Positions 8,277-17,636 of a stretch of DNA of 64,000 nucleotides are shown in pieces; within the stretch, counting starts at the first letter, position 1; every line of letters starts with the position of its first letter. The stretch spans positions 84,482 through 148,481 of the forward strand of contig CALNXN010000004.1 in NCBI GenBank assembly GCA_942490645.1, given 5' to 3'. A model generated the notes under the pieces. The model worked only from the letters and a program-made list of their open reading frames with translations. It did not search any database and was not told the origin of the DNA. This stretch comes from CALNXN01 sp942490645 (GTDB lineage: Bacteria > Pseudomonadota > Alphaproteobacteria > Rhodobacterales > Rhodobacteraceae). A program made the position numbers and the translations under genes.

Positions 8277-9224
8277 TCAGATCAGCACCAAGGCGAGGTA
8301 TGCCACATACAAAACACTCAGCGCGATGCCCCAAGTCCGCGTTATGTCCCGCCCCATATACACAAAAGGCACCAAAAGAATGGAAGCGCCCAACATGACC
8401 CATAGATCAAAGCGCAGGAATGCGGGATCGACAGGAATCGGGCCGACAAAGCTTGCTATGCCGATGATGGCCAGCAGGTTGAACATGTTCGAACCAATAA
8501 CGTTGCCCAAGGCCACATCGGCCTGCCGACGCAGTGCTGCCATCACGGTCGTGGCCAGTTCGGGCAAGGACGTGCCAATGGCCACCAGTGTCAGGCCGAT
8601 GACGGTGTCGGACACGCCGTACGTCTTGGCAATGATGGTGGCATTGTCGACCAACAGGTCCGCACCCAGCGGAAGCCCGACAAGCCCCAGCACAAGAAAG
8701 ACGCCGATGCGCCACCATGGCAGATCGGGGTCTGCGCCTTCTACGTCTTCGTCAGGATCGTCTTTTCCGGCCTGGTGGTGCTTGTGCGCGTCACGAAACG
8801 CGTCCCCCAGCACCAATGCGAGGGCCGCGAGCAAGATGCAGCCCGAGATCCAGTCAAACACCCCGCGAAAGGCCAAAGCAATGAACAGCAACGAGGCGAT
8901 GATCATGAAGTTATAAGTTTTTTTCGTCTCGCATTCGGAGGTGTGCATGGTCGCCAACAAAGCGGGAATGCCCAGAACCAACAGGATATTGGCGGTGTTT
9001 GACCCCACCACGTTGCCCAAGGCGAGGCCCGGCGCGTTGTCCATGATCGCCTTGACCGAGATGAGCAATTCAGGTGCAGAGGTGCCAAATGCCACGATGG
9101 TCAGCGACACGATCAGCGCCGGAATCCCCAACCGGAGCGACAGGTTCACAGCGCCTTTTACAAGCGCGTCGCCAGCCAGCAGCAGGATCACAAGGCCCAA
9201 GCCAGACAGCAGCCAAGGCTCCAT
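8277..9224 (-). CDS. Calcium/sodium antiporter, YrbG-type
   Basis: Inner-membrane cation exchanger of the CaCA superfamily, 315 residues, about ten membrane helices in two inverted halves. Each half carries the alpha-repeat signature: FGTSAPELLIS with GNVVGSNTANILLVLG in the first, IGTSLPELATTVMA with GNVIGSNMFNLLAIIG in the second. A short acidic cytoplasmic loop (DDPDEDVEGADPDLP) joins the halves. It begins one base after the stop of the small zinc-ribbon gene, so the two are co-transcribed. Confidence 0.92.
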   Translation of the reverse strand: MEPWLLSGLGLVILLLAGDALVKGAVNLSLRLGIPALIVSLTIVAFGTSAPELLISVKAIMDNAPGLALGNVVGSNTANILLVLGIPALLATMHTSECETKKTYNFMIIASLLFIALAFRGVFDWISGCILLAALALVLGDAFRDAHKHHQAGKDDPDEDVEGADPDLPWWRIGVFLVLGLVGLPLGADLLVDNATIIAKTYGVSDTVIGLTLVAIGTSLPELATTVMAALRRQADVALGNVIGSNMFNLLAIIGIASFVGPIPVDPAFLRFDLWVMLGASILLVPFVYMGRDITRTWGIALSVLYVAYLALVLI

Positions 9225-9225
9225 A

Positions 9226-9390
9226 TTACGTGTCTCCCTTGCCGCAAGCGCAGGGGCCCTTGCCTATTCTATAGCGTCCGCATCCACGGCATTTGGCCGA
9301 GGCCAAGCGCTTGCCGCCAAGCCAGTGCAGCTTGCCGAACATTGCAAGGACCGCAATTGCGATCAAGAAGAGGGTCACAATCTTTGCCAC
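9226..9390 (-). CDS. 54-residue membrane-anchored zinc-ribbon-like microprotein
   Basis: Reading the minus strand from GTG 9390 gives a 54-residue open frame ending at TAA 9226-9228. It has an N-terminal hydrophobic helix (VTLFLIAIAVLAMF), a basic linker, then a four-cysteine motif C-x2-C-x9-C-x1-C (KCRGCGRYRIG, PCACGKG). It fits exactly into the gap between two genes of the same strand: five bases after the S49 peptidase stop and one base before the antiporter ATG. The frame, spacing and cysteine spacing support a real gene. The function is unknown, and the GTG start has only a weak ribosome binding site. I believe similar short proteins occur in related genomes, but that was not checked. 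Confidence 0.7.
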   Translation of the reverse strand: MAKIVTLFLIAIAVLAMFGKLHWLGGKRLASAKCRGCGRYRIGKGPCACGKGDT

Positions 9391-9395
9391 GATAC

Positions 9396-10193
9396 TTACA
9401 ACCCAAACCGCGCGTAGGCCGCACGTTCTTCTAGGCCTTGCACGGCGTCATCGACCAGCTGCGCGCCAAAGCGGGCAAGGAAGGGGCGTTTCGCACCATA
9501 GCGGCGGAATTTTACCTTATCGCCGAAACGGTCCTTCATCATGGGTTTGAGGTGGCCAATTCCGTCAATCAGACCAAGTTCTGTTGCCCGGCGGGCCAGC
9601 CAGACCTCCCCGGTAAAGAGATCCTGCTCCTCCGGCAACTTACCCTGACGGCGTGCGTTGATGTGGGATTTGAAATTAGTGTGGATATCTTCCAGCAAAA
9701 CCTTGAGCCGCGCCACATCTTCGGGGTTTTCCGGGCGAAAAGGATCGAGCATGGATTTGGATTTTCCGGCCGTATAGACGCGCCGCTCGATCCCTTGACG
9801 ATCAAGCAATTCATGCACGCCGAAGGACGCAGAAATGACACCAATCGAGCCAACGACAGAGCTTTCATCTGCATAGATTTCATCTGCAGCCGCAGCGAGC
9901 CAATAGCCGCCCGAGGCCGCGACGTCTTCAACAAATGCGATCACGGGGATTTCTTTTTCCTCGGCCAGACGCCGAATGCGCGCGCCAATCAGCGAGGATT
10001 GCACCGGGCTGCCGCCGGGGGAATTGATTTCGAGCGCCACGGCTTCGGGTTTGCCCTTGGCAAAGGCCTTTTCGATAGGGCCCATCAAACTGGCATCGTT
10101 CAGTGTTCCGCGGCCACCGGCGCCGATCACGCCCTGAAGACGGATGATGGCGACGGTCGGGTCTGATTTGAGAAAGGGAATCCAGCGTTTCAT
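9396..10193 (-). CDS. S49 family signal-peptide-peptidase-like protease (SohB/SppA)
   Basis: A 265-residue serine protease of the ClpP-like S49 family, short form. The substrate groove motif NSPGGSPVQSS, the serine nucleophile region AASGGYWLAAAADEI and GSIGVIS follow the SppA pattern, and a lysine in YTAGKSKSMLDPF fits the Ser-Lys dyad. Near-absence of an N-terminal anchor suggests a soluble or peripherally bound form. I chose the ATG at 10193 (MKRWIPF). It heads a minus-strand run with the microprotein, antiporter and SDR genes. Confidence 0.88.
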   Translation of the reverse strand: MKRWIPFLKSDPTVAIIRLQGVIGAGGRGTLNDASLMGPIEKAFAKGKPEAVALEINSPGGSPVQSSLIGARIRRLAEEKEIPVIAFVEDVAASGGYWLAAAADEIYADESSVVGSIGVISASFGVHELLDRQGIERRVYTAGKSKSMLDPFRPENPEDVARLKVLLEDIHTNFKSHINARRQGKLPEEQDLFTGEVWLARRATELGLIDGIGHLKPMMKDRFGDKVKFRRYGAKRPFLARFGAQLVDDAVQGLEERAAYARFGL

Positions 10194-10262
10194 GTCGCTC
10201 CATGTAGAATGAGGGTGGGGTGCAAACAAGGCACGACACCACAAGAGTTTTTCCCTGAGGCT

Positions 10263-11024
10263 TTATTGCCTGATCCGCCAACCGGTTCTGAAGATCCACC
10301 AGATCACGCCAAGGCAAAGCGTCGTGAACGCCGCAATCGCCAGCAGGCTGATGCCAATCGGCACATCCGCTGTTCCGAAAAACGCCCATCTGAAACCGGA
10401 GATCAGATAAACTACGGGGTTGAACATCGAAATTGTTTGCCAGACTGGGGGCAGCATGGAAATGGAATAGAATGACCCGCCCAGAAAGACGAGCGGCGTA
10501 ACGATCAGCAACGGCACCAGTTGCAATTGTTCAAAACTGCCCGCCCAGATGCCGATGATGAACCCCATCAACGCAAAGCTGATGCAGGTCAGGACCAGAA
10601 ACACAATCATTGCCAAGGGGTGCTGGATCGTCAAATCAACAAAGAAAAACGCCGTTCCAAGAATGATGATCCCGATAAACAGCGCCTTGGTCGCGGCGGC
10701 ACCGACATAGCCAGCGACGATCTCCAGAAAGTTGATGGGCGCAGAAAGCAATTCGTAGATCGTCCCGATGAATTTGGGGAAATAGATGCCGAATGATGCG
10801 TTGGAAATGGACTGGGTGATCACCGAAAGCATGATCAGGCCGGGCACGATGAAGGCCCCGTAGCTGACACCTTCGACCTCCTGAATGCGGCTGCCGATGG
10901 CGGCACCAAAGACCACGAAATAGAGCGATGTCGACAGGACCGGTGAGATCAGGCTTTGCGCAATTGTGCGGAAAAATCTTGCCATTTCAAAGGTGTAAAT
11001 GGCCTTGATTGCTGTCCAGTTCAT
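10263..11024 (-). CDS. ABC-2 type transporter permease (YadH-like)
   Basis: Integral membrane subunit of an ABC exporter, 253 residues with about six membrane helices and the ABC-2 family segment FLGGSFYSISMLPPVWQ before the last helices. Its length and the coupling to a 312-residue ATPase match the E. coli YadG/YadH pair. Substrate unknown. Its ATG overlaps the ATPase stop (ATGA). Confidence 0.88.
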   Translation of the reverse strand: MNWTAIKAIYTFEMARFFRTIAQSLISPVLSTSLYFVVFGAAIGSRIQEVEGVSYGAFIVPGLIMLSVITQSISNASFGIYFPKFIGTIYELLSAPINFLEIVAGYVGAAATKALFIGIIILGTAFFFVDLTIQHPLAMIVFLVLTCISFALMGFIIGIWAGSFEQLQLVPLLIVTPLVFLGGSFYSISMLPPVWQTISMFNPVVYLISGFRWAFFGTADVPIGISLLAIAAFTTLCLGVIWWIFRTGWRIRQ

Positions 11025-11959
11025 GCCGCATCCTCTTTACCTGCATGCACGAGATCCACGAAAATCTCTTCGAGGCTGCTTTGCTTGGTGACCACGTCGC
11101 GCAGGATGTATCCAGCCGCGGCCAGATCCGACAGCAGGCGCGTGATCCCTGTGCGTTCGCCGCGCGTGTCGTAAGTGTAGACCAAGGCGCGTCCTTCTTT
11201 CGTTACCGAGAGATTGGCCCAGGCGAGCGTGTCGGGCAAAGACGTGACTGCATCGTTCAGATAGACATGCAGTTCCTTTTTGCCCATGCGCTCCATCAGC
11301 GCGGTTTTGTCCTCCACCAAAAGCAACTCGCCCTTGGCGATGACACCAACACGGTCCGCAATGGCTTCGGCCTCTTCGATATAATGCGTGGTCAGAACAA
11401 TTGTCACACCATCTGCCTTGAGCTCAGCCACGACGTCCCACATATCTTTGCGCAACTCGACATCAACGCCGGCGGTGGGCTCGTCCAGAAACAGCAGACG
11501 CGGTTCATGCGCGAGGGCCTTGGCAATCAGCACACGCCGCTTCATTCCGCCTGAAAGGGCGCGAATTTGCTCGTCTTTCTTGTCCCACAAAGACAGCTTT
11601 TTGAGGATTCTTTCAATCGCCGGCTCATCGGATGGTTTGCCAAAAAGTCCGCGCGAAAAGCGCACCGTATTTATGACCTTTTCAAACGGTTCAAGGCTGA
11701 TCTCTTGTGGAACCAGCCCGATCAGCCGCCGGGCCGCGCGAAAATCTTGCACCGTGTCGTGGCCATTCACACTGACGGTACCCGACGTGGCGGTCGTGAT
11801 CCCGCAGACCGTTGAAATCAGAGTTGTCTTGCCCGCCCCGTTGGGACCAAGCAAGGCAATGATCTCGCCTTGCTCGATTTGCAGATTAACGCCTTTGAGA
11901 GCTTCGAATCCGCCCGCGTATGACTTTCGCAGATCTTTGATATCCAGAATGGCAGGCAT
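11021..11959 (-). CDS. ABC transporter ATP-binding protein (YadG-like)
   Basis: ATPase subunit paired with the downstream ABC-2 permease. 312 residues. Walker A GPNGAGKTT, signature LSGGMKRRVLIAKALAHEP, Walker B LLFLDEPTAGVD and the H-loop LTTHYIEEAE are all present. The C-terminal 90 residues resemble the accessory domain of drug and polysaccharide ABC exporters. The ATG at 11959 is well placed; the 108-base region upstream to the CoxG-like stop holds no gene. Confidence 0.92.
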   Translation of the reverse strand: MPAILDIKDLRKSYAGGFEALKGVNLQIEQGEIIALLGPNGAGKTTLISTVCGITTATSGTVSVNGHDTVQDFRAARRLIGLVPQEISLEPFEKVINTVRFSRGLFGKPSDEPAIERILKKLSLWDKKDEQIRALSGGMKRRVLIAKALAHEPRLLFLDEPTAGVDVELRKDMWDVVAELKADGVTIVLTTHYIEEAEAIADRVGVIAKGELLLVEDKTALMERMGKKELHVYLNDAVTSLPDTLAWANLSVTKEGRALVYTYDTRGERTGITRLLSDLAAAGYILRDVVTKQSSLEEIFVDLVHAGKEDAA

Positions 11960-12067
11960 TGCAGTCTCCTCGGGTCTGGCGCAAGCGCGACACTATGCGG
12001 ACAGCACCCAAACCAACAGTGCGCTCACGCACATGCCGGTCAGGTGCGTCCGCCATTCTCGCACACC

Positions 12068-12583
12068 TCAGCTTTTGCCGCGAATACGGCTCAGCCATCC
12101 AGCTTTGGTTTCTTTTTCAGCACCGCCCTCTTCGTCTTCAGGTGGTCCTTCGAGAGCCATTTGCAGGTTGCCAAAAAACTGATCGGCCATTTTCTTGGCA
12201 AAACCGTCAATGATGCGGCTACCCAGTTGGGCCAACTTGCCACCGACCTTGGCTTCAACGTCATAAGACAGCTCTGTCCCGCCGTCTTTTTCCACCATCC
12301 GCACCTCGGCACCGCCCTTGGCAAATCCGGCCGCTCCGCCCTTGCCTTCGCCACTGATGGTCAGGGATTGATCGGGCACCATGTCGGACAAGGTGACCGC
12401 GCCTTTGAACGTCGCCTTAACGGGCCCGACCTTTTGAACGACCGTCGCCTCGAACCCGTCTTCGGGCGAACCGGTCACCTCCTGCGCTCCGGGTACGCAG
12501 GCTTTGAGAACCTCTGGATCCAACAATGCCGCATAGACTTCGGCTGGCGTTGCGGCGATCTGGCGCGTGTCAGACATTTGCAT
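12068..12583 (-). CDS. CoxG-family SRPBCC protein
   Basis: A 171-residue protein of the carbon monoxide dehydrogenase subunit G (CoxG) family. Family segments are LLDPEVLKACVPGAQEV, the KVGPVKATFKGAVTL strand, and YDVEAKVGGKLAQLGSRIIDGFAKKMADQFF. CoxG proteins help dock or mature molybdenum hydroxylases at the membrane, but here no cox/Mo-hydroxylase subunits are adjacent, so the role is open. The charged C-terminal tail (EDEEGGAEKETK) may be flexible. Confidence 0.85.
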   Translation of the reverse strand: MQMSDTRQIAATPAEVYAALLDPEVLKACVPGAQEVTGSPEDGFEATVVQKVGPVKATFKGAVTLSDMVPDQSLTISGEGKGGAAGFAKGGAEVRMVEKDGGTELSYDVEAKVGGKLAQLGSRIIDGFAKKMADQFFGNLQMALEGPPEDEEGGAEKETKAGWLSRIRGKS

Positions 12584-12704
12584 GAAGGGGCTCCTCTACC
12601 TTTGCGTTGTTCTTGCATAGCTGACGCGGGCGGTCACTGCCAATGCCATTTGCAAATGTCGTTTTCATGCTGGACAGACCGCGCTGTGTTGATAGGTCTG
12701 GCGC

Positions 12705-13682
12705 ATGACTGCACAGAGCCAAAACCGCGCCGGAGTCGGCATTGCGTTTGTTTGCGCGGGTGTTTTGGCGATTTCGTTCAATGACATGATGATCAAACAG
12801 CTTTCAGGCGGCTATCCGCTTCATGAGATCGTGTTTGCAAGGTCGTCCATCGGTATTTTGTTTTCTCTGGTGATCGTCCAGATGGAAGGCGGGTTCGGCA
12901 TTCTAAAAACCCGTCGCCCATGGCTGCATATGTTGCGGGGCGTCTTGATCGTCATTTCCAACATGACCTTTTTCGTGGCTCTGGCGGCCTTGCCTCTGGC
13001 TGATGCGACGGCGCTCTTTTTCGCAGCACCTCTGTTCATCACGCTTTTGTCGATCCCGATTTTGGGCGAAAAAGTGGGGCCCTTGCGACTGGCTGCTGTG
13101 GTCGTTGGATTTTTGGGGGTGATCATCATGCAGCGCCCGTGGGCGGACAGCGAAGCACTGGTTGCCTCGCGGTTGGTGCTGTTCCTGCCTGTGATTTCGG
13201 CACTTACCTATGCGCTGAACCAGTTGATGACCCGCAAACTGGGAGTGGACACCAAAGCCTCGGCCTTGTCTGTCTACATTCAAGCGACGTTTATCTTGGT
13301 ATCGACCGTATTCTTTCTGGTGGCGGGCGACGGCCGGTATGCGGTTGGCAGTGAAAATGCCTCGGTGCAGTTTTTGCTGCGTGCGTGGGTGTGGCCCACT
13401 GCCCAAGACTGGTGGGTGTTGTTCGGGTTAGGCGCCAATTCAGCCATCATCGGATATTGCCTCAGCCAAGCGTACCGAATGGCGGATGCCGCGACCGTGG
13501 CACCGTTTGAATACATCGGCCTGCCCCTCGCGGTCTTTTGGGGCTTTGTAATTTTTGCTGATTTACCCGAACTTGAGGTGTGGATCGGGATTTGTCTCAT
13601 CCTTGGCTCCGGGCTGTTCGTATTCCTGCGCGAACGCCAAAAAGCGCGGATGGTGGCGCATGCCTCGCTGAAGCGACGCTAG
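12705..13682 (+). CDS. DMT-superfamily transporter (EamA)
   Basis: A 325-residue membrane protein with ten predicted helices in two EamA repeats, typical of drug/metabolite exporters such as the RhtA/YdcZ type. Segments such as FALVIFA-like helix ends and FEYIGLPLAVFWGFVIFAD in the second repeat fit the family. Substrate cannot be told. It converges with the quinone oxidoreductase gene, and the two stop regions overlap by four bases, leaving no room for a separate terminator. Confidence 0.88.
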   Translation: MTAQSQNRAGVGIAFVCAGVLAISFNDMMIKQLSGGYPLHEIVFARSSIGILFSLVIVQMEGGFGILKTRRPWLHMLRGVLIVISNMTFFVALAALPLADATALFFAAPLFITLLSIPILGEKVGPLRLAAVVVGFLGVIIMQRPWADSEALVASRLVLFLPVISALTYALNQLMTRKLGVDTKASALSVYIQATFILVSTVFFLVAGDGRYAVGSENASVQFLLRAWVWPTAQDWWVLFGLGANSAIIGYCLSQAYRMADAATVAPFEYIGLPLAVFWGFVIFADLPELEVWIGICLILGSGLFVFLRERQKARMVAHASLKRR

Positions 13683-14641
13683 TCGATCTGAATGACGACC
13701 TTGCCCGTGGCCTTTCGCGTCCGCAGCAATTCAAGTGCCTCGTTGGCCTGTTCCAAGGGTAGGATATGACTGACATGCGGCTTGATTTTGCCCTCGACAT
13801 ACCAATCGCTCAACACCTTGAAACTATCGGTCAGAACCTTTGGGTTCACGCGAGTGTAGCCGCCCCAGTAAAAGCCAATCACTGTCAGGTTTTTGACCAG
13901 CAGATGATTGGCCGGGATTTGCGGCACGGTGCCCGATGCGAAGCCAAGCGGCAGCAGACGCGCCTCTGGATTGCATGCACGCAGAGCCGCCATGAAAAGG
14001 TCGCCACCGATGGGGTCATATACTACATCCGCCCCGCCCAGCGCCTTCACCTCGGCGCGTAGATCGCAGGTGTCGCTGTCGAGCAGATGATCGGCTCCGG
14101 CCTTTCGGGCGATGTCGAGTTTCTGCGCGCCACGCGCAACGGCGATCACTTTGGCGCCCATCACCTTGCCCAATTCAACGGCCGTTAGTCCGACACCGCC
14201 CGAGGCCCCGAGCACAAGCAGTGTTTCGCCCGGTTGTAGATGCGCCTTGTAGCCCAACCCAACATGGCTGGTGCCATACGCAATCAGAAACGCGGCAGCA
14301 TCGATATCACTCATGGCATCCGGGATCGGCACGCAGATGTTGGCCGGAATGGATGCATAATCAGCCAACCCACCGATGCCGGAGTACGCGGCAACGCGTT
14401 GGCCCACACTCAGCCCATCGACGCCCTCACCCAAGGCTGTGATCGTTCCACAAAGCTCCATCCCAAGGGTCGCCGGCAAGGGCGGTTTTTCCTGATAGGT
14501 GCCTTTGATCAACAACAAGTCCGCAAAGTTCAACCCGCAGGTATGGACCTGCACCTGAACCTCACCCGCCTGAGGTGCAGGAATGGCCACTTCTTTGAGT
14601 GCGAGCGGTTCGCCCAAAGTGATCAGTTGCATGGCACGCAT
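13679..14641 (-). CDS. NADPH:quinone oxidoreductase family protein
   Basis: A 320-residue MDR-superfamily zinc-independent enzyme. The N-terminal GroES-like half has THTCGLNFADLLLIKGTYQ and LGMELCGTITALGEGV. The Rossmann half has LVLGASGGVGLTAVELGKVMGAKVIAVARG and the C-terminal LPLEQANEALELLRTRKATGKVV. The absence of the zinc-binding Cys/Glu set indicates a quinone reductase or enoyl-reductase type. Two in-frame ATGs (14641 and 14632) are possible. Confidence 0.87.
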   Translation of the reverse strand: MRAMQLITLGEPLALKEVAIPAPQAGEVQVQVHTCGLNFADLLLIKGTYQEKPPLPATLGMELCGTITALGEGVDGLSVGQRVAAYSGIGGLADYASIPANICVPIPDAMSDIDAAAFLIAYGTSHVGLGYKAHLQPGETLLVLGASGGVGLTAVELGKVMGAKVIAVARGAQKLDIARKAGADHLLDSDTCDLRAEVKALGGADVVYDPIGGDLFMAALRACNPEARLLPLGFASGTVPQIPANHLLVKNLTVIGFYWGGYTRVNPKVLTDSFKVLSDWYVEGKIKPHVSHILPLEQANEALELLRTRKATGKVVIQID

Positions 14642-14822
14642 ATTTATGTCCCAGATCCAAACATCGTTTCACGCGCAAAAGGCCAGAGCGTAAATGGTTT
14701 GGCAAGCTGCTTTGGCGCAGGAAGTTGCGTAGGTCTCCGATATGGGCTGTTGCGATGGGTATGATGTGCGTATTCTGACCAAGAAAGCGCGCGCACCGAT
14801 TTATCATGAAAGGATCATGGTC

Positions 14823-16178
14823 ATGAAAGACAGCAACTTCCTCAAGGAAAACAATGCCCGTCACATGTGGCACCCAATGGCGCATCCAGCGGATTGTCTG
14901 GCTAACCCGCCACAGATCATCACCGCAGCGCGTGGCACGCGTATTACCGATGTGGACGGCCACGAGGTTCTGGATGCCGTCGGCGGCTTGTGGAACGTGA
15001 ACCTTGGTTATTCCTGCCAGCCGATCAAGGATGCAATTTCAGCACAATTGGATCAATTGCCCTATTATTCGACGTTCCGCGGCACGACCAACGATCAGAT
15101 CATCGAACTAAGCTATATGCTGCGCGACTTTTTCGAACCCGATGGGCTGACGCGCGCCTTTTTCACCTCTGGCGGATCAGACAGCATCGAAATCGCTTTG
15201 CGGCTCGCACGGCAGTATCACAAGGTGCGTGGAGAAGCCGGGCGGATCAAATACATTAGCCTCAAGAAGGGCTATCATGGCACTCATACCGGTGGCGCAT
15301 CCATTAACGGAAACGCCAATTTTCGTGCGAATTATGAACCGCTCATGCCCGGCTGCTATCACATTCCGGCCCCCTATACCTATCGCAACCCGTTCAATGA
15401 AAGTGATCCGGCCAAACTGGCGGCCCTGTGCCTGTCCGCGCTGGAAGATGAGATCGCGTTTCAGGGTGCAAATACCATCGCCGCGTTTATCATGGAGCCG
15501 ATCCTGGGCGCGGGCGGTGTTTTGGTGCCGCACGAAAGCTTCATGCCTGGCGTGCGCGAGATTTGCGACCGGCATGGCATCTTGCTGATCTCGGACGAAG
15601 TGATCACCGGGTTTGGCCGTACAGGCGATTGGTTGGGCGCGCGCCACTGGGGCGTCAAGCCGGATTTGGCGACCACCGCGAAGGCCATCACCAACGGCTA
15701 CTTCCCGTTTGGTGCAGTGATGATCTCAGACATGGTGGTCGAGACGTTTGAAAAAGACGAAAGCACGCGCGCGTTCATCGGATCGGGCTATACCTACTCA
15801 GGCCATCCGGTTGGTGCCGCCGCAGCGATTGCCTGTCTGAACGAGACCATGAAGCTGAACGTGCCTGTCAACGCGGCCGCACGGGGCACCGAGTTGTTCG
15901 AGGGGCTGAAAAAGCTGGGAGCGCAGTATGCGCTGATCGGGGATGTTCGTGGCGGCCACGGTCTGATGAGCGGAATCGAGATGGTGAGTGACCCGGACGC
16001 CAAGACCCCGCTCGACAAAGAACGCATGACGATGATGTTTGAAGCGGCCTATGCCGATGGCGTCATGGTGCGCATGTCCGGGCAGAATTTCCTGATGTCG
16101 CCACCGTTGATCCTGACGTCGGACGATGTTCAGAAGATCCTGTCCGCTCTGAAAACCGGGTTGGATGCCATTCACTAG
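14823..16178 (+). CDS. Class III (omega) aminotransferase
   Basis: PLP-dependent aminotransferase of 451 residues, of the omega-amino-acid:pyruvate type that acts on terminal or side-chain amines. The glycine-rich TSGGSDSIEIALRLARQYH binds PLP phosphate, LLISDEVITGFGRTGDWLGA holds the Asp that contacts the ring, and the PLP lysine is in TTAKAITNGYFPFGA. The start is put at the ATG at 14823, preceded by AAAGGATC; an ATG two codons earlier is equally possible, and a long 27-residue extension from 14742 is unlikely. It converges on another class III aminotransferase with a 20-base gap. Confidence 0.9.
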   Translation: MKDSNFLKENNARHMWHPMAHPADCLANPPQIITAARGTRITDVDGHEVLDAVGGLWNVNLGYSCQPIKDAISAQLDQLPYYSTFRGTTNDQIIELSYMLRDFFEPDGLTRAFFTSGGSDSIEIALRLARQYHKVRGEAGRIKYISLKKGYHGTHTGGASINGNANFRANYEPLMPGCYHIPAPYTYRNPFNESDPAKLAALCLSALEDEIAFQGANTIAAFIMEPILGAGGVLVPHESFMPGVREICDRHGILLISDEVITGFGRTGDWLGARHWGVKPDLATTAKAITNGYFPFGAVMISDMVVETFEKDESTRAFIGSGYTYSGHPVGAAAAIACLNETMKLNVPVNAAARGTELFEGLKKLGAQYALIGDVRGGHGLMSGIEMVSDPDAKTPLDKERMTMMFEAAYADGVMVRMSGQNFLMSPPLILTSDDVQKILSALKTGLDAIH

Positions 16179-16198
16179 CTCCGCGCGAGGTGGGGTGC

Positions 16199-17512
16199 TT
16201 ACGGCTCCCCGCCGCTGGTCACATGCAGGATGCTGTCACGCATGGTGTCCATCATATGGTCCATATCCGCTTGTGAAGTCACATAAGGCGGGCTGATCGC
16301 GAGAACATCGCCGATTGTACGAAAGAGCACGCCTCGGTTCTTGGCTTCTTCGCCAATCCGCGCGCCGAGGCCGGGACCAAAAGGCCCGTCGGCATCGAAC
16401 TCGATGCCTGCCAGCAATCCCTGAATGCGAACATCCCCGACACCTGGCAGATTGCGCAATCCATTCAGGCGCTGTTTCAAGTGATCGCCCATTTTCTCGA
16501 CATGCGACGGCAAGTCCATATCGCGGTAAATCGAAAGTGTTTCCAGTCCGACGGCCGCCCCGACAGGATGGCCGCCATAGGTCATACCATGGCCGAACGT
16601 ACCCAACTCATGAGCCAGTTGGCTGATGGTGTCGCGCACATTGTCCGTCATTGCGACGGCTGACATTGGAAAAACGGAAGCTGTCATCTGCTTGGCCATC
16701 GTCATCATGTCGGGCTTGATATCGTAGGTTTCGCAGGCAAACCACTTTCCGGTGCGGCCAAAGCCGGTGATGATTTCATCAGCGATCAGCAAGATATCAT
16801 GCTTGGCCAGCACGTTTTGTATTTCGGCCCAGTAGCCTTCGGGCGGTAATATCACGCCCCCCGACCCCATCGCAGGCTCACCTATGAAGCCACCGACTTG
16901 ATCAGCACCTTTCTCAGTTATCAACGCTTCAAGCTCGGCGGCGCGCCTTTTTGAAAACGCGATCTCGCTCTCGCCCGGATACGCGTCTTTAAAGTAGTGC
17001 GGCCGCCCGGTCCGCAACACCCGGTCCAAGGGCACATCGAACCCATCGTGACAGTAGCTCATACCTGTCAAAGCGGCGCCCACCTGGGCGGAGCCGTGAT
17101 ACGCGCCATCGCGTGCGATAATGTGTTTCTTCTCAGGTTTTCCGCGTGCGTTTTGATAAAACCGGACGCATTTGGTTGCTGTTTCAACGGCTTCGGATCC
17201 GGAATTTGCGAACAGAACGTGATTAAGCCCATTTGGGAGCACCGCAACCAATTCGCGTGCAAACTGTTCCGTAATCTCGCAGGTGCGACCCATGAAACTA
17301 TGATAAAAAGCAAGTTCGTTCATCTGCCGGGTCATCGCATCGGTAAGCCGCTTTGGCGCAAAGCCTAGTGAGGCGCACCACAAGCCCGCAACCGCATCAA
17401 GATACGTGTGACCAAGCGTATCGGTGACGCGCGCGCCCTGCCCACTCTTCACGCGCATCGGTGCGTTTTGCTCGGCAGCGATCGGGTCCGTGAAGGGATA
17501 AAACTGCGACAT
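16199..17512 (-). CDS. Class III (omega) aminotransferase, second copy
   Basis: A 437-residue PLP-dependent transaminase of the same fold type as the convergent neighbour but clearly different in sequence. It has FANSGSEAVETATKCVRFYQ, LLIADEIITGFGRTGKW and the PLP lysine in MMTMAKQMTASVFPMSA. The start ATG at 17512 gives MSQFYPF. The substrate is not predictable. Two non-identical members side by side suggest recruitment for different amines rather than a recent duplication. Confidence 0.9.
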   Translation of the reverse strand: MSQFYPFTDPIAAEQNAPMRVKSGQGARVTDTLGHTYLDAVAGLWCASLGFAPKRLTDAMTRQMNELAFYHSFMGRTCEITEQFARELVAVLPNGLNHVLFANSGSEAVETATKCVRFYQNARGKPEKKHIIARDGAYHGSAQVGAALTGMSYCHDGFDVPLDRVLRTGRPHYFKDAYPGESEIAFSKRRAAELEALITEKGADQVGGFIGEPAMGSGGVILPPEGYWAEIQNVLAKHDILLIADEIITGFGRTGKWFACETYDIKPDMMTMAKQMTASVFPMSAVAMTDNVRDTISQLAHELGTFGHGMTYGGHPVGAAVGLETLSIYRDMDLPSHVEKMGDHLKQRLNGLRNLPGVGDVRIQGLLAGIEFDADGPFGPGLGARIGEEAKNRGVLFRTIGDVLAISPPYVTSQADMDHMMDTMRDSILHVTSGGEP

Positions 17513-17636
17513 GACAAGGCTCCTTTCGAGCCAGCCTTCTTGGAATTCGATCCGACTGTCAATCTGTCGGCAATAATCCTGTGTACGCGCCGAAAAAGGG
17601 GCCAGCGGTTCACGTTGTCGCGTGAGTGTTCAGCAC

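Noticed and set aside
16179..16198. Bidirectional terminator between the two convergent aminotransferases
   Set aside because: Only 20 bases separate the genes and no stem with a T run is visible.
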